From contig DASREM010000011.1 of NCBI GenBank assembly GCA_035652095.1, forward strand, positions 62,001 through 126,000: a stretch of 64,000 nt of DNA. Reading direction: 5' to 3'. A program made the position numbers and the translations under genes. Shown piece by piece: positions 26,421 to 36,619 of this stretch (its first letter is position 1; each line of letters begins with the position of its first letter). Below the pieces are notes generated by a model, which was not told the origin of the DNA, made no database searches, and worked only from the letters and a program-made list of their open reading frames with translations. The DNA is from DASREM01 sp035652095 (GTDB taxonomy: Bacteria; Acidobacteriota; Terriglobia; Terriglobales; Acidobacteriaceae).

Positions 26421-28844
26421 CTAAAAGACGCCGCTCTCAATCACCCAGCGCTGATTCTGCTTGCGAAATTTGAACGGCACGTTGCCGCTAGTCGTGGCCG
26501 CTTCCGTCTGCCGCACTCGCAGCACCAGGAGAGACGCGAGATCCCCGGTGATGCTCGGGTCTCCGACCGCGGAAAGCTTCAAGGTTCCGGATTGCGAGGA
26601 CCGAAACTGGGAACGCAGGATACTCTGCACACTCGACGGGCAGAATGGCCACAACTCCAGCACCTGCCGGAGGTCCTGGCGGTTATAGGAGCTTTCATAC
26701 TGTTTCAGGAGCTGCAGAATCGCCTTCTGGTCTTTAAATATCAGGATCGCAGTCTGCGCCCGCTCGAGATAGCGACTACGCGGATGTTGATCGAGGAACT
26801 TTTGCACGGCCAGCGGATCCTTGCTGCGTTCCGCTGTTCTCCAGTCGAGGTCCTCCTCCTGCAACTGCTCGATATCCACTGCCGCATCCTTTGCGAAACG
26901 GCCCCGAGGATACTTTTTCAGAAACCCGTCCAGCGCGGTCAGGTCGCTGGAATCCTTAACCGTGGCCCATTCCAACTCCTCCGCTCTCGTCCGCGCCTGC
27001 TGAGCAAATCGCCCATCCGGATAAAGAGCCAGATAATTCTGTATTGCCGTGACATCACCCATACTGGCCAGCAATTCCCAGTCGCGGGCTTCTGAATCAA
27101 CCGGTAATTTTCCGTCGATGACGGTAGTGCCTGGGCGAAACTCCTGCTGAAACCGGCGGGAGAGGTAGCCGTCTTTCTCCAGAAGAATTTCGTGCTGGCC
27201 GGGAGTGACTTTGAAGGTCGAACTGCCGTCGGCTTTCGCACTGCCAACCAGCTTGCCATCCACACTGACGCGCGTTCCCGCGGGCGCGTTCTGGACCAGC
27301 ATCACGTCGTCGAGCAAGACCTGGGTCTTGGGCTGCAGGGTAAAGACAAGCTGAGTCTCGCGCTGACCGGCAATCTCCGCGCGCTGGGAAACCGATTGAA
27401 AGCCCTCTTTCTCTAGCCGTATTTCATAGCTTCCGGATTGCAGCACCGGAATCTGCAACACTCCGCGTCTTCCGGTCTTCCCGTATTGAGTGTTGTTTAC
27501 GAACACAGTAATTCCCTTTTCACCCGCTTTCACCAACAGCGCCCCAATCTTCGCCGCCGGGAACGCCTGCGGATTGAACGAGGCCCAGAAAGCGGGAGGA
27601 GCGGGCGGAGAAAACGGAAGGACTGGAGTGCCAGCTGTATTTTCTCGAAGCAGCGGCACGAGCAGGCTCAGCAGGATCAGCGGCAGCGAGACCGCACTGG
27701 CGATTTTGAACCCTCGGAGATAGGCAGCCCTTTGCCGCCGCAGTTCTGCGCCAGGCAGATGCGAAGTGATCCAGTCCTGGTTGAAGACCTCGGCATAGAT
27801 GCGATTGCGGACCCGCAGGTAACCATCTTCTACTTTTGTGATCCCGGAAAGACGCAGGATCGTGTTGAGCGAACTTGTTTCATCATCGCGAACTCGTTTC
27901 CCGCTTCGAACTCTCGCATAGAGTGCGAGAAGTCCGGCCAGATCAGCCTCGTTGCGCAACAGGCGTTCACGGACGAAAAGCAGATTGTCATCGCGCTCGC
28001 GGGCCCGGTTGGACAAAAACAGCTCACGGCAAACCTGATCCACGGCGCCGGGACTAGTCGCGCCTTCTTCCACCACCGCCTGGCACAAGCGCTGTGTCAG
28101 ATACGGGTGACCGCCCGTCCAGTACAGGACGCGCGCAATCAGTTGTTCCCTCTGCTTGGGGATTCGCCCCAAGCCCTCCGCCAGGGGGGCCGCCTCCTCG
28201 GGTGTGAAATCGGCGAGCTCAATACGCCGCCCAATGTTGAACGGCGTGGTGCGCGTGTCTCGGATGAGGTCCGAGGGGGTGGCCACGCCTAACAGGCAGA
28301 ATGTGAGCCGGCCGAGCTCGGGATCCTGCGTGCGGCGATTGTAGAACTCGCGTATTCCGGCGAAAAATTCGTCGGTGGAAAATGGCAGGCTTCGAACCGC
28401 GTCGATCTCGTCAATAAAGATGATCACTTGCGTCGAACGCGCGGCAAGAACCACCTCCCGAATTGCTCCGGTCCACCGATGCAAGGGCCCCAGCTGCTGA
28501 TGGTTGTTCCAGTATTGTTCCAGTTCATCTTCCAGCAACATCTGCTGGCCTACCCGTTCCAGCAGGCCGTTGTACCACTGATTAGGATTCAGGTTCTGTC
28601 CGAAGCCAGTAAGATCCAGGACTGCCACGCTGGCGCCGTCGTCGCGGAACTTCGCCGCGGTGCGCACCATGAGCGACGACTTTCCCATTTGCCGTGGCGT
28701 CAGCGCATAGCACACCTCGCCTTGGCGCAAAGCGGTATAGAGGCGCCGGTCAGCGTCGCGCACCACGTACGACGGAGCGTCGCGGCGAAGGGTGCCTCCG
28801 ACGACATAGAATCCCGGACGCGAAATGAGCTGGGTCACACTCAC
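26421..28844 (-). CDS. AAA-like ATPase with transmembrane segment, PEGA domains and helical repeats
   Basis: About 807 residues. An N-terminal AAA_35-like STAND-type ATPase has Walker A TPRQMGKSSLM (about 49-59), Walker B VIIFIDEIDA (about 140-148), and a sensor region LLGVATPSDLI. A single transmembrane segment (SLPLILLSLLVPLL, about 385) follows, then two PEGA-type beta domains (GSYEIRLEKEGFQ; GQHEILLEKDGYL) and TPR-like repeats (YLALYPDGRFAQQA, FLKKYPRGRFAKDA, FLDQHPRSRYLERA). The GTG at 28844 is chosen because it overlaps the upstream gene's stop as GTGA. The topology suggests a cytosolic ATPase and extracytoplasmic PEGA/repeat sensor. Confidence 0.85.
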   Translation of the reverse strand: MSVTQLISRPGFYVVGGTLRRDAPSYVVRDADRRLYTALRQGEVCYALTPRQMGKSSLMVRTAAKFRDDGASVAVLDLTGFGQNLNPNQWYNGLLERVGQQMLLEDELEQYWNNHQQLGPLHRWTGAIREVVLAARSTQVIIFIDEIDAVRSLPFSTDEFFAGIREFYNRRTQDPELGRLTFCLLGVATPSDLIRDTRTTPFNIGRRIELADFTPEEAAPLAEGLGRIPKQREQLIARVLYWTGGHPYLTQRLCQAVVEEGATSPGAVDQVCRELFLSNRARERDDNLLFVRERLLRNEADLAGLLALYARVRSGKRVRDDETSSLNTILRLSGITKVEDGYLRVRNRIYAEVFNQDWITSHLPGAELRRQRAAYLRGFKIASAVSLPLILLSLLVPLLRENTAGTPVLPFSPPAPPAFWASFNPQAFPAAKIGALLVKAGEKGITVFVNNTQYGKTGRRGVLQIPVLQSGSYEIRLEKEGFQSVSQRAEIAGQRETQLVFTLQPKTQVLLDDVMLVQNAPAGTRVSVDGKLVGSAKADGSSTFKVTPGQHEILLEKDGYLSRRFQQEFRPGTTVIDGKLPVDSEARDWELLASMGDVTAIQNYLALYPDGRFAQQARTRAEELEWATVKDSSDLTALDGFLKKYPRGRFAKDAAVDIEQLQEEDLDWRTAERSKDPLAVQKFLDQHPRSRYLERAQTAILIFKDQKAILQLLKQYESSYNRQDLRQVLELWPFCPSSVQSILRSQFRSSQSGTLKLSAVGDPSITGDLASLLVLRVRQTEAATTSGNVPFKFRKQNQRWVIESGVF

Positions 28845-31213
28845 AATAAATGACGACTCAAGTAAATTCGATAAAGCTGGCAACGCGGTTTCATGTCCCG
28901 GGCGAATTCACCCGACATGACACCCGCACTGCGAAGACGGTAGAAATCTTCTGTTTTGGCCGCTCCGTCGCCCTTCAAGACCTCGCGCACGGTTTGCAGC
29001 AAAGCCGGGTCCTGCGCCAGGGAGAACAGCAATCGCTTCAAATGATCGCCCAATGGCCCTTCATCGCGGCAAGCTTGCGCTTCGAAAGTCCGAAAACCGT
29101 AGTTGTGCGATGCCATCTCGTTCAGGGCGCGCCGGGTCAGGTACGGTTGCCCGCCCAGCAGGCGAAAACAATCGGACAATTCCCCCGAGTTGACCAGCGG
29201 CGACCCGTATCGCTCGTTTAAGGTCTGAAACTCCTCCCGGCTGAAATCTTCCAGGCTGATGCGGGTCCCGACATTGAATGGCGACTGGTTGATGTCGGTG
29301 ATGAACATATGCGCCTCGGTCGCATATGCGATCACCATGGTCAGTTTTTCCCAGGGGCCGCTGGGATCGAGCGAGCGTTCGTTGTGCCAGGAGCGAAACA
29401 GTCCGAAAACTTCGCTTCCGAAGCTGCAGGAAAACAGGCGATCGACTTCGTCCATTCCCCAGACCAGGCGGGTGGGAAATTTTGCCAGGACTTCACGCCG
29501 CAAGAAACGCTCGAAATTTACGCTCGGACCCCGCTTCGCATTCCAGAACTGATCGATGTCGCTACCAATATCGAGCTGGTCGGCAATCGACTCCGCCAGG
29601 GCGCGGAACAAACTCTCTACCGACTCCAGGTCACCGGTGTTAAGCTTTTGCAAATCGGTAAGGATCACCCGATCTCCACTGCGCCGCGCCTGTTGCAGCC
29701 CCCGAGCCATTAACGAAGTCTTGCCCATCTGCCGGGCGCCCTTGACCAGCACGATGCTGTCATGGCGAGCGATCGCGGACAGAAACTCAGCATCGCTGGA
29801 GCGCTCAATATAAAACTGGGACTCCAGCGGCACCGCGCCTCCCACCGCCTCCAATTTCACCTGCCCGCGGGAAATTCCAGCGGGAGAACGCAAAGCCAGC
29901 AACAGTTCGTTGACCACGCGGCTATCGTCCTCTGCGGCATGCCACGCAGCGTGTTGGACACCTCCAAGGATGCCGGCAATGGAATCCGGCAGTGCACCAT
30001 CAAAGCCCACCCGGACGGGTAATATGCGCGGCTTGCCTTTGCGTTTTTGCGAATATCCATGCGCGATTTCGATTTCATAAGCGAACATCTCGCTCTGCAC
30101 CGAAGCCTCGGACAGCAACGGGATCACGACATCCGCATTCGCAATTCGATCCTCAATCTCGCGCGCCCATTCCATTCCCACCAGCAGATGCCGATCCACA
30201 AATACTTTGCAGCCGTTTTCCAATAACGACTTCTCGACTACCTGCAGCAGTCGCTCGTCCATTTCCGCCTTGCGCTTGTAGAGAAGCACAACGCTTAGGA
30301 CCTCGGGCTTTGTCGAAGGAGTCGTAAGCGGAGCAAGGGCGGGGCCGCCTGCGATCTCGAGGCTTACGCGTTCCAGGTCCTCTTTCAACTCGGTTGCGGA
30401 TAAATACCGGTGCTCGCGATCTTTTTGCAGACTCTTCCGGATGACTCGTTCCAGCCCAGGCGGCAACTGCGCATCGAGACTCAGGCAAGGCTCTGGCTGG
30501 CGGTTGAGGATGGCGTCGAAGATAACCGCCGAGGTGTCTCCTCGAAAAGGCAGGATGCCGGTTGTCATCTCATACAGAACCACTCCAAACGAAAAAAGGT
30601 CCGTACGGACGTCCAGCTTTTCGCCGCGCGCCTGTTCCGGCGACATGTAGGCGACGGTGCCGACCAGGCCCGCACGCGTAAGCTGATCGCGAGTGGTGTC
30701 GAACTCGTCCGCCTCGGAATCTCCGCTGATGTGGCGATCCGCCCCGGTCAGCTTGGCCAAGCCGAAATCGAGTATCTTCGCATGGCCCCGGTCGGTTACG
30801 AAAATATTGGCTGGCTTTATGTCTCGGTGAATCACACCTTTGGAGTGGGCTGCCTCGAGGGCGTCCGCGATCTCTCCAGCCAATTGGATTACGCGCGCGG
30901 TGCTGAGGGACTTGGTCTGAATCAGGCGCCTGAGAGTTCGGCCCTCCAGCAATTCCATGACAATGAAATATTGGCCGTTCTCAGTGCCGACATCGTGAAT
31001 GGTGCAGATGTTGGGGTGGTTCAAGGAGGAAGCGGCGCGGGCTTCCAGTTGAAAACGGTCAATCGCGTGGCGGATGCCCGAAACGTCCTCGGGTAGAAAC
31101 TTGACCGCAACATGGCGTCCCAGACGGGTATCCTGGGCCTCGTAAACGACGCCCATCCCGCCGCCCCCCAGTTTACGAATGATTACGTAGGAGCCGATGA
31201 CTTGACCGATCAT
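28841..31213 (-). CDS. Ser/Thr protein kinase - TIR - AAA-like ATPase fusion
   Basis: 790 residues from the ATG at 31213 (MIGQVIGSYVIIRKLGGGG, the usual start of acidobacterial kinases; frames to 31252 or 31321 are also open). The Hanks kinase is intact: GGGGMGVVY (16-24), VAVK (38), HRDIKPAN (129-136), DFGLAK (149-154), SPEQ (191). A TIR-like domain follows (about 305-424) with VFVDRHLLVGMEWAREIE, PLLSEASVQS and the glutamate-bearing YEIEIA that aligns with the NADase Glu region. The C-terminal AAA_35-like ATPase has Walker A KGARQMGKTSLM (about 491-502) and VWGMDEVDR as a Walker-B-like segment. There is no transmembrane segment. It is coupled to the next gene by a 4-bp overlap. Confidence 0.83.
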   Translation of the reverse strand: MIGQVIGSYVIIRKLGGGGMGVVYEAQDTRLGRHVAVKFLPEDVSGIRHAIDRFQLEARAASSLNHPNICTIHDVGTENGQYFIVMELLEGRTLRRLIQTKSLSTARVIQLAGEIADALEAAHSKGVIHRDIKPANIFVTDRGHAKILDFGLAKLTGADRHISGDSEADEFDTTRDQLTRAGLVGTVAYMSPEQARGEKLDVRTDLFSFGVVLYEMTTGILPFRGDTSAVIFDAILNRQPEPCLSLDAQLPPGLERVIRKSLQKDREHRYLSATELKEDLERVSLEIAGGPALAPLTTPSTKPEVLSVVLLYKRKAEMDERLLQVVEKSLLENGCKVFVDRHLLVGMEWAREIEDRIANADVVIPLLSEASVQSEMFAYEIEIAHGYSQKRKGKPRILPVRVGFDGALPDSIAGILGGVQHAAWHAAEDDSRVVNELLLALRSPAGISRGQVKLEAVGGAVPLESQFYIERSSDAEFLSAIARHDSIVLVKGARQMGKTSLMARGLQQARRSGDRVILTDLQKLNTGDLESVESLFRALAESIADQLDIGSDIDQFWNAKRGPSVNFERFLRREVLAKFPTRLVWGMDEVDRLFSCSFGSEVFGLFRSWHNERSLDPSGPWEKLTMVIAYATEAHMFITDINQSPFNVGTRISLEDFSREEFQTLNERYGSPLVNSGELSDCFRLLGGQPYLTRRALNEMASHNYGFRTFEAQACRDEGPLGDHLKRLLFSLAQDPALLQTVREVLKGDGAAKTEDFYRLRSAGVMSGEFARDMKPRCQLYRIYLSRHLL

Positions 31214-31397
31214 GCGATCGGGACCTTCGAAATGGCGGAGGCTCGTTGCCATCAGGATCAGTTCGGAGAGGTTCGATTTCTTAGATCGGGGAAAAGACCT
31301 TGGGCGGGCTGCGGTCCGCACGCCGCGGTTGGCGATTATGCCATATCCCAGGGCCTCGCGTCATTCAGTCTTAAGTCTCGGCAGTCACTTAGCCGGG

Positions 31398-34300
31398 CTA
31401 GAACACCACGCGTAACGCAAATTGCATCTGTCGCTGATTGGCCCCAGGTGACAGCGAGGTTATCTGGCCAGCCCCCACCTGGGTGGGACTTGCAATGCAA
31501 TCCACGCAGGGGTTGGGCTCTCCCAGGTTTACTTTGTTGAGAACGTTGTAAACGTCCCAGCGAAACTGAACCGCCACGGTCTCGGTAATCAGAAAACGTT
31601 TGGCCAGCGAGACGTCCCATTGCACATAAGAGGGTCCGCGGAGGGTGTTCCTCCCCGCGTTGCCGAGAGTGCCGGGAGCGGGACGCTGCCATGGCCCGAT
31701 CGCTGCCCCGGGGCTGTTCCCTACTCCGGCCAGCAAAGAAACGCCGTTGGTCGTGGTGAAGTATGCGTTGCGATCTCCCGTGATGTGTACCGGCCCTACA
31801 ATATTCGGCTGGCACGGTCCCGTGTCGCGATCGGCCTGGCATTCTCGCACGCTTCCTGCGGCATAGGTCGGCGAGAACGGCGGTCCGGAAGTCCAGAATG
31901 CGGTGTTGGCCAGCGACCAGTGGCTCACAATCCGGTTGAGGAGCCCCGGGGCATTTCCCAGGAGCAGCTTTCGATTGCCCAGCGGGAGTTCCGCCACGCT
32001 GGTTCCGGCAATGCGGTGCCTTCGGTCAAAATCACCGGGGCCATAACCGAGTTGCGGGTCAACGGCGAAGTACACCGGGCTGAAGTCGAGCAATTTGGAC
32101 CAGGTATAGTCGGCAAGCACCGTGAAATCGTTTCCAAACCTCTTTTCGAACTTGGCCTGCAGCGAGTGGAAATTAGAAGAGGCGTTGGCACCGAAGTAGT
32201 TAATGTTCTGCGTCCAACCAAAGCGCTTGAAAAAGGGCGGAGATGGCGCTGTGGCGCTCTTTGGTAGGCCCACCACGGCCTGGTTCAGATCGTAACTGGC
32301 GCCCGTATCGAACGAAACATGGGTCCCTTTGTTTCCAACGTAAGCCAGGCTCATCACCGTGCTGCTGGTCAGCTGGTGCTCAAAAGAAAAGTTCCAGGAA
32401 TCCCACGTAGGCAGCCGAACGCGGCCGGGAACCAGGTTGGCTGGAACGCCGGGCGCCAGGGGAATCTCCCCGCTGGACGGCAGGTTGATGTTCGGCAGCG
32501 GGGGAACGTCTGTAAGGTAGAAGCCCGGCCCCACCGGATTGGGGGGCACGGTCCCGACTAGCTGATCGCGAACGACGGGCGGGTTGTCGGTCACGTTGTC
32601 ACCAAAAATCAAGGCACCCAATCCGATGTCAAAGCTTCGGCGATAACCAGCCCGGATCGCCGTCTTCTGGTTCATGGCGTAGGCCAGGCCCAGTTGTGGG
32701 CCGAAATTGGTCAGGCTGTTCTTTACGTTTCCATGCAAGTTCGTGTTCTGATAACCGGCAACCCCCAGGATTCCAGTGTTGATGTTCAGCCACGCGGCTT
32801 CCGCCGTTCCGGTAACAGTTTGCGGGAAGTAGATCTCCCAGCGCAGGCCGTAGGTGAACGTCAGCCTGCGCGTGACCCGAAATGTGTCCTGCCCATAAAA
32901 AAACCAGCGCCGCTGGCGGACTTCCGGGATCGGAGTCGAATTCAGAGACGTCAAATTCACGGATCTATCGAAACCTGTCGCAAACCCTAACAGGAAAGTA
33001 GCCAGGCCGAGGCCGGTGGAGTTTTGCGTCCCCGGCACCGCGGTAAATGCCGGGCCGAAAATGAGTCGCCCTGCCGGCGACACGGCGCTGAACTGCGCGG
33101 CTAGATTGAAGTCGGGTATTCCGTTCACTTGCCGCAGGCTTGGGATCGTATTGGCCAAGCGCATACCCTCGACATAGCGGAGGTCAGTTCCCCACTTCAC
33201 GATGTGGCGTCCGTGAACTTTCGTCCAGTTGTTGACCCACTGGAACTGCTGTTCTGAAGCGAACAGCGGGCAGTTGCAGCCGTTGGCGAGGATGGAGTAC
33301 CCGAAGCGAGAAAAATCCGGTGTCGTGGGACTGGGTTGCGGCGGGCCGGGAATTTCAAAGTCCGGCAAGAGCGATGTGAAAAGATCCCCGAAATTCAGGC
33401 CCGGTATGCCGAACTGCGAAGCGGGACTGGTTCCGTAACCGAATGGCAGTTCATTGGAGTGAAATCGTCCGAACCCGAATCGAAAATCCACCACCAGCGT
33501 TGGAGCGGCCTGGTAATCGAAGCCGGCGGCCAAAGTATGGCTGCGCACGTTACTTTTCCCTGCCGAACCTGCGCCGTTGAATGCGATTCCGCCTAGTTCG
33601 TTGCCCAGCGCTGCGGGAGAGACCTGGCGAAAATCGCCAAAGCTGTAGCGTCCGAACATCTTGAACCTGGAATTAACCCCGTAGTCGAGGCGGGTATCGA
33701 AGACATCGTCGTCGAAGGTTTCGACTCCGGAGCCGGTGAAATTATTGAGGTAGCCAAGAGTGCCAGCAACGTTGGGCGCCGGAAACAGGCTCAAGATGGA
33801 AACCGCGGACTGCGACAGTTCGCTGGTAGGGATCATGCCGAAGGCAAACAACTGCTGGTTCTTCGTGTCATAGATCTGGCGGCCGTATTCGCTCAGATCG
33901 CAAACCGGACTGGCAGGGTTCAGGCAGGTATCGCGAACCTTCTGGGTGGGCACATCCACGGCCCTGCTCTCGCGGCTCGTGCGCCGGTCGCCCTGGTAGT
34001 CGCCGAAGATGAACAGGCGATTGCGAACGAGGGGACCGCCGATGGTCCCGCCGAAAAAATTGATTCGTTCATCCAGCGCCGGTTCGGGCAGGTTCTGAAT
34101 GTCGGGAGCGCTGGCCTGGCCGAATCCCGTTTGCCGGTATTCAAAGGCGCTCCCATGCCATTGATTCGTGCCCGACGCCGTCTGCAGGTTTATCACGGCC
34201 GCGCTTTGCCCGAATTCGATGTCCGGGTTCTGAGTGGTGACCTTCATCTCGCGCAACGATTCGAGCGGCGGGTTCACCACGAGGCCCCCCTGGATCGTCA

Positions 34301-34922
34301 TCGGAATCTCGGTTCCATCCAGCTCAAAGGAGCTGGCGCTAAGCGGAAAACCGTTCAGGCGCACGGGAAGTCCCTTCAATTGCAGGTTCTCGCGCGGTTG
34401 CCCAAGCACCGATCCACGTGTCGCTCCAGGAACAAACAAAAGAAAATTGGTGAAAGCGCGGTTGAAGACTGGGAGGCTCTGCAATTCCTGAGTGGTGTAG
34501 CCGATGGCAACATTGGCCCGGAAAGAATTCACCAGGGATGCGCCTTTTTGTGCGAGTGCGGTCTCAGAGCTCTGTCCGATGACGAGGTTTACATCCACTT
34601 TTTCGTCCTGATCGGCATAGACCTGAATAAAGTCCGCAGCGCCGATCTTGAAGCCTGGCGCTTCCACTCGCACATTGTAGGTGTCGGGGACGAGGTGGCT
34701 GATGGTGTATCCCCCAACCGAATCGGTCTCCGCAACCTGCACCAGGTTTTTTCCCAGCGAGGTGACCGTGACCCGGGCGTTCTGAATCGGAGAACCGGAG
34801 GAATCGGTAATGGTTCCCCAGATGCTACCGTACACCGCCTGCCCGTTGGAACGGCGGGAGGCAAGCAGCAGCACGAAGAAGAGACCCCAGAGCCGCAGCC
34901 GCAAAGCAATGTACCTCATCAT
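31398..34922 (-). CDS. TonB-dependent receptor, Oar-like, with CarboxypepD-regulatory N-domain
   Basis: About 1174 residues. A signal peptide (LWGLFFVLLLASRRSNGQA) is followed by a CarboxypepD_reg/Cna-B-like domain (GSIWGTITDSSGSPIQNARVT..., about 33-115), a plug-like segment (NFLLFVPGATRG; LDGTEIPMTIQ; AVINLQTASGTNQWHGSAFEYR), a long aromatic-rich barrel, and the C-terminal outer-membrane signal ending QMQFALRVVF. The ATG at 34922 is preferred to a TTG one codon earlier. These are abundant in acidobacteria and thought to take up oligosaccharides or peptides. It is divergent from the GH39 gene, which may supply or use its substrate. Confidence 0.9.
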   Translation of the reverse strand: MMRYIALRLRLWGLFFVLLLASRRSNGQAVYGSIWGTITDSSGSPIQNARVTVTSLGKNLVQVAETDSVGGYTISHLVPDTYNVRVEAPGFKIGAADFIQVYADQDEKVDVNLVIGQSSETALAQKGASLVNSFRANVAIGYTTQELQSLPVFNRAFTNFLLFVPGATRGSVLGQPRENLQLKGLPVRLNGFPLSASSFELDGTEIPMTIQGGLVVNPPLESLREMKVTTQNPDIEFGQSAAVINLQTASGTNQWHGSAFEYRQTGFGQASAPDIQNLPEPALDERINFFGGTIGGPLVRNRLFIFGDYQGDRRTSRESRAVDVPTQKVRDTCLNPASPVCDLSEYGRQIYDTKNQQLFAFGMIPTSELSQSAVSILSLFPAPNVAGTLGYLNNFTGSGVETFDDDVFDTRLDYGVNSRFKMFGRYSFGDFRQVSPAALGNELGGIAFNGAGSAGKSNVRSHTLAAGFDYQAAPTLVVDFRFGFGRFHSNELPFGYGTSPASQFGIPGLNFGDLFTSLLPDFEIPGPPQPSPTTPDFSRFGYSILANGCNCPLFASEQQFQWVNNWTKVHGRHIVKWGTDLRYVEGMRLANTIPSLRQVNGIPDFNLAAQFSAVSPAGRLIFGPAFTAVPGTQNSTGLGLATFLLGFATGFDRSVNLTSLNSTPIPEVRQRRWFFYGQDTFRVTRRLTFTYGLRWEIYFPQTVTGTAEAAWLNINTGILGVAGYQNTNLHGNVKNSLTNFGPQLGLAYAMNQKTAIRAGYRRSFDIGLGALIFGDNVTDNPPVVRDQLVGTVPPNPVGPGFYLTDVPPLPNINLPSSGEIPLAPGVPANLVPGRVRLPTWDSWNFSFEHQLTSSTVMSLAYVGNKGTHVSFDTGASYDLNQAVVGLPKSATAPSPPFFKRFGWTQNINYFGANASSNFHSLQAKFEKRFGNDFTVLADYTWSKLLDFSPVYFAVDPQLGYGPGDFDRRHRIAGTSVAELPLGNRKLLLGNAPGLLNRIVSHWSLANTAFWTSGPPFSPTYAAGSVRECQADRDTGPCQPNIVGPVHITGDRNAYFTTTNGVSLLAGVGNSPGAAIGPWQRPAPGTLGNAGRNTLRGPSYVQWDVSLAKRFLITETVAVQFRWDVYNVLNKVNLGEPNPCVDCIASPTQVGAGQITSLSPGANQRQMQFALRVVF

Positions 34923-35077
34923 CAAATCGGGGTTCAGGGAAGACGCAGCGCGTGGCTAACCGCTCATCGCAACTGGGCGGCAAAAGTGTGCATGGAGCGC
35001 AAAGCAAAGTCAAGCAATCCATGTCAGAACGTTTCTCGATCTCCTGCCTTGCGGTCCAGACACTTCGCGAGTTTAGA

Positions 35078-36619
35078 ATGTCTGTTCGGAGGCTCATTCT
35101 GGTGAACCTGCGCTGCTGCCCCACTCTTTCTTCTTACCTGCTTGCCATCCTGTTATGTACCGTCACCGGCCATACTCAGGCCGCCCCCAGTCAGCCGCAG
35201 ACGATCATCATTGACGCGGCCGCTCCCACGCACCCATTTCCCCATTTCTGGGAACACATGTTCGGATCGGGCCGCGCAGTCTTGTCGTTGCGCGAGAGCT
35301 ACCGGAACGACTTGAAGTCCGTAAAGCAAATCACGGATGTCGAGTACATCCGCTTTCACGGCGTCTTCCTCGACGAGATGGGCGTGTATGACGAGGATTC
35401 GCACGGCAATCCCGTTTACAACTTCTCCTACGTCGATCAGGTCTACGACGGTCTGTTGCAGAACGGCGTTCGTCCTTTCGTTGAGCTGAGTTTCATGCCC
35501 ACGAAATTAGCGGCGCAAGAGCTGTTGCAATCCTTCTGGTACAAGCCAAACGTCGCGCCGCCTAAGGACTTCAGGAAGTGGGACGATTTGATCACCGCCT
35601 TCACCCGCCACCTCGTGGAACGATATGGAAGCGATGAAGTGGCCAAGTGGTATTTCGAAGTTTGGAACGAACCGAACCTGGACTTCTGGGCGGGTGAACC
35701 GAAACAGCCTACTTACTGGGAACTCTACGACCACACGGCGGCAGACATCAAGCGGGTCAATTCGCATCTGCGCGTGGGTGGGCCGGCGACCGCCCAGGCG
35801 GCTTGGGTAGACGCGTTTATCCGGCACTGTGTGGAACACCACGTGCCCGTGGACTTTGTATCTACCCACGTCTATGGGAACGATCCTCCCGAACCGGTGC
35901 TGGGCACAAAAGACAATGTTCCGCGCAATCGGATGGTGTGCCGGGCAGTGAGCAAGGTCCACGACCAGATCAAGGCTTCCCCTCTTCCCAATATTCCGCT
36001 GCTGTGGACCGAATTCAACGCCAGCTACAAGAACGAGCCGGAGGTAACCGACTCCGCCTACATGGGCCCATGGCTCGCCGACACCATCCGTCAATGCGAT
36101 GGCCTGGTAAACGAGATGTCGTATTGGACCTTTTCCGACGTGTTCGAGGAGCAGGGGGTGGTAAAAGAACCTTTCTATGGGGGCTTCGGCTTAATCGCGG
36201 CCGGAAGCATTCCTAAGCCTTCTTACAACGCTTTCCGCCTGCTTCATCGCCTTGGCGAGGAGCGGATCACGGTCAATTCCGATACGGCCGTCGCGACGCG
36301 CGGCAAGGGCGGGAGCTTGGTTTTGGCGGTCTGGGACCTGGTCAATCCGGGCGATTCCGGCACAGCCAGGAACCTGGTCTTGAAGTTCGAGCATCTCGGC
36401 AAAGCGCGGCACGCCTACATCTCTCGCGCGGACGCCGAGCACGGGGACGTTCATTCGGCATACGTAAAGATGGGCTCGCCGCGATATCCGACCCAAGCTC
36501 AGCTTGGGCAATTGAGGCAGGCTAGCGAACTGCCCCCTCCCGAAAAACAGGACTTGAAGGACGGAGAGTTGATTGTGAGCCTTCCGGTAAATGGCTTAGC
36601 ATTGATCGAGATCAAGTAA
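35078..36619 (+). CDS. Secreted GH39-type glycoside hydrolase (beta-xylosidase-like)
   Basis: 513 residues from the ATG at 35078, giving a signal peptide (LSSYLLAILLCTVTGHTQA). The (beta/alpha)8 barrel shows the GH39 acid/base Glu in KWYFEVWNEPNLDFW and the nucleophile Glu in PLLWTEFNASY, with HVYGNDPPE between. GH39 contains beta-xylosidases and alpha-iduronidases; the substrate preference is not determinable here. It is divergent from the TonB receptor with 155 bp between coding regions. Start alternatives at 34952 and 35021 give no better signal peptide. Confidence 0.88.
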   Translation: MSVRRLILVNLRCCPTLSSYLLAILLCTVTGHTQAAPSQPQTIIIDAAAPTHPFPHFWEHMFGSGRAVLSLRESYRNDLKSVKQITDVEYIRFHGVFLDEMGVYDEDSHGNPVYNFSYVDQVYDGLLQNGVRPFVELSFMPTKLAAQELLQSFWYKPNVAPPKDFRKWDDLITAFTRHLVERYGSDEVAKWYFEVWNEPNLDFWAGEPKQPTYWELYDHTAADIKRVNSHLRVGGPATAQAAWVDAFIRHCVEHHVPVDFVSTHVYGNDPPEPVLGTKDNVPRNRMVCRAVSKVHDQIKASPLPNIPLLWTEFNASYKNEPEVTDSAYMGPWLADTIRQCDGLVNEMSYWTFSDVFEEQGVVKEPFYGGFGLIAAGSIPKPSYNAFRLLHRLGEERITVNSDTAVATRGKGGSLVLAVWDLVNPGDSGTARNLVLKFEHLGKARHAYISRADAEHGDVHSAYVKMGSPRYPTQAQLGQLRQASELPPPEKQDLKDGELIVSLPVNGLALIEIK

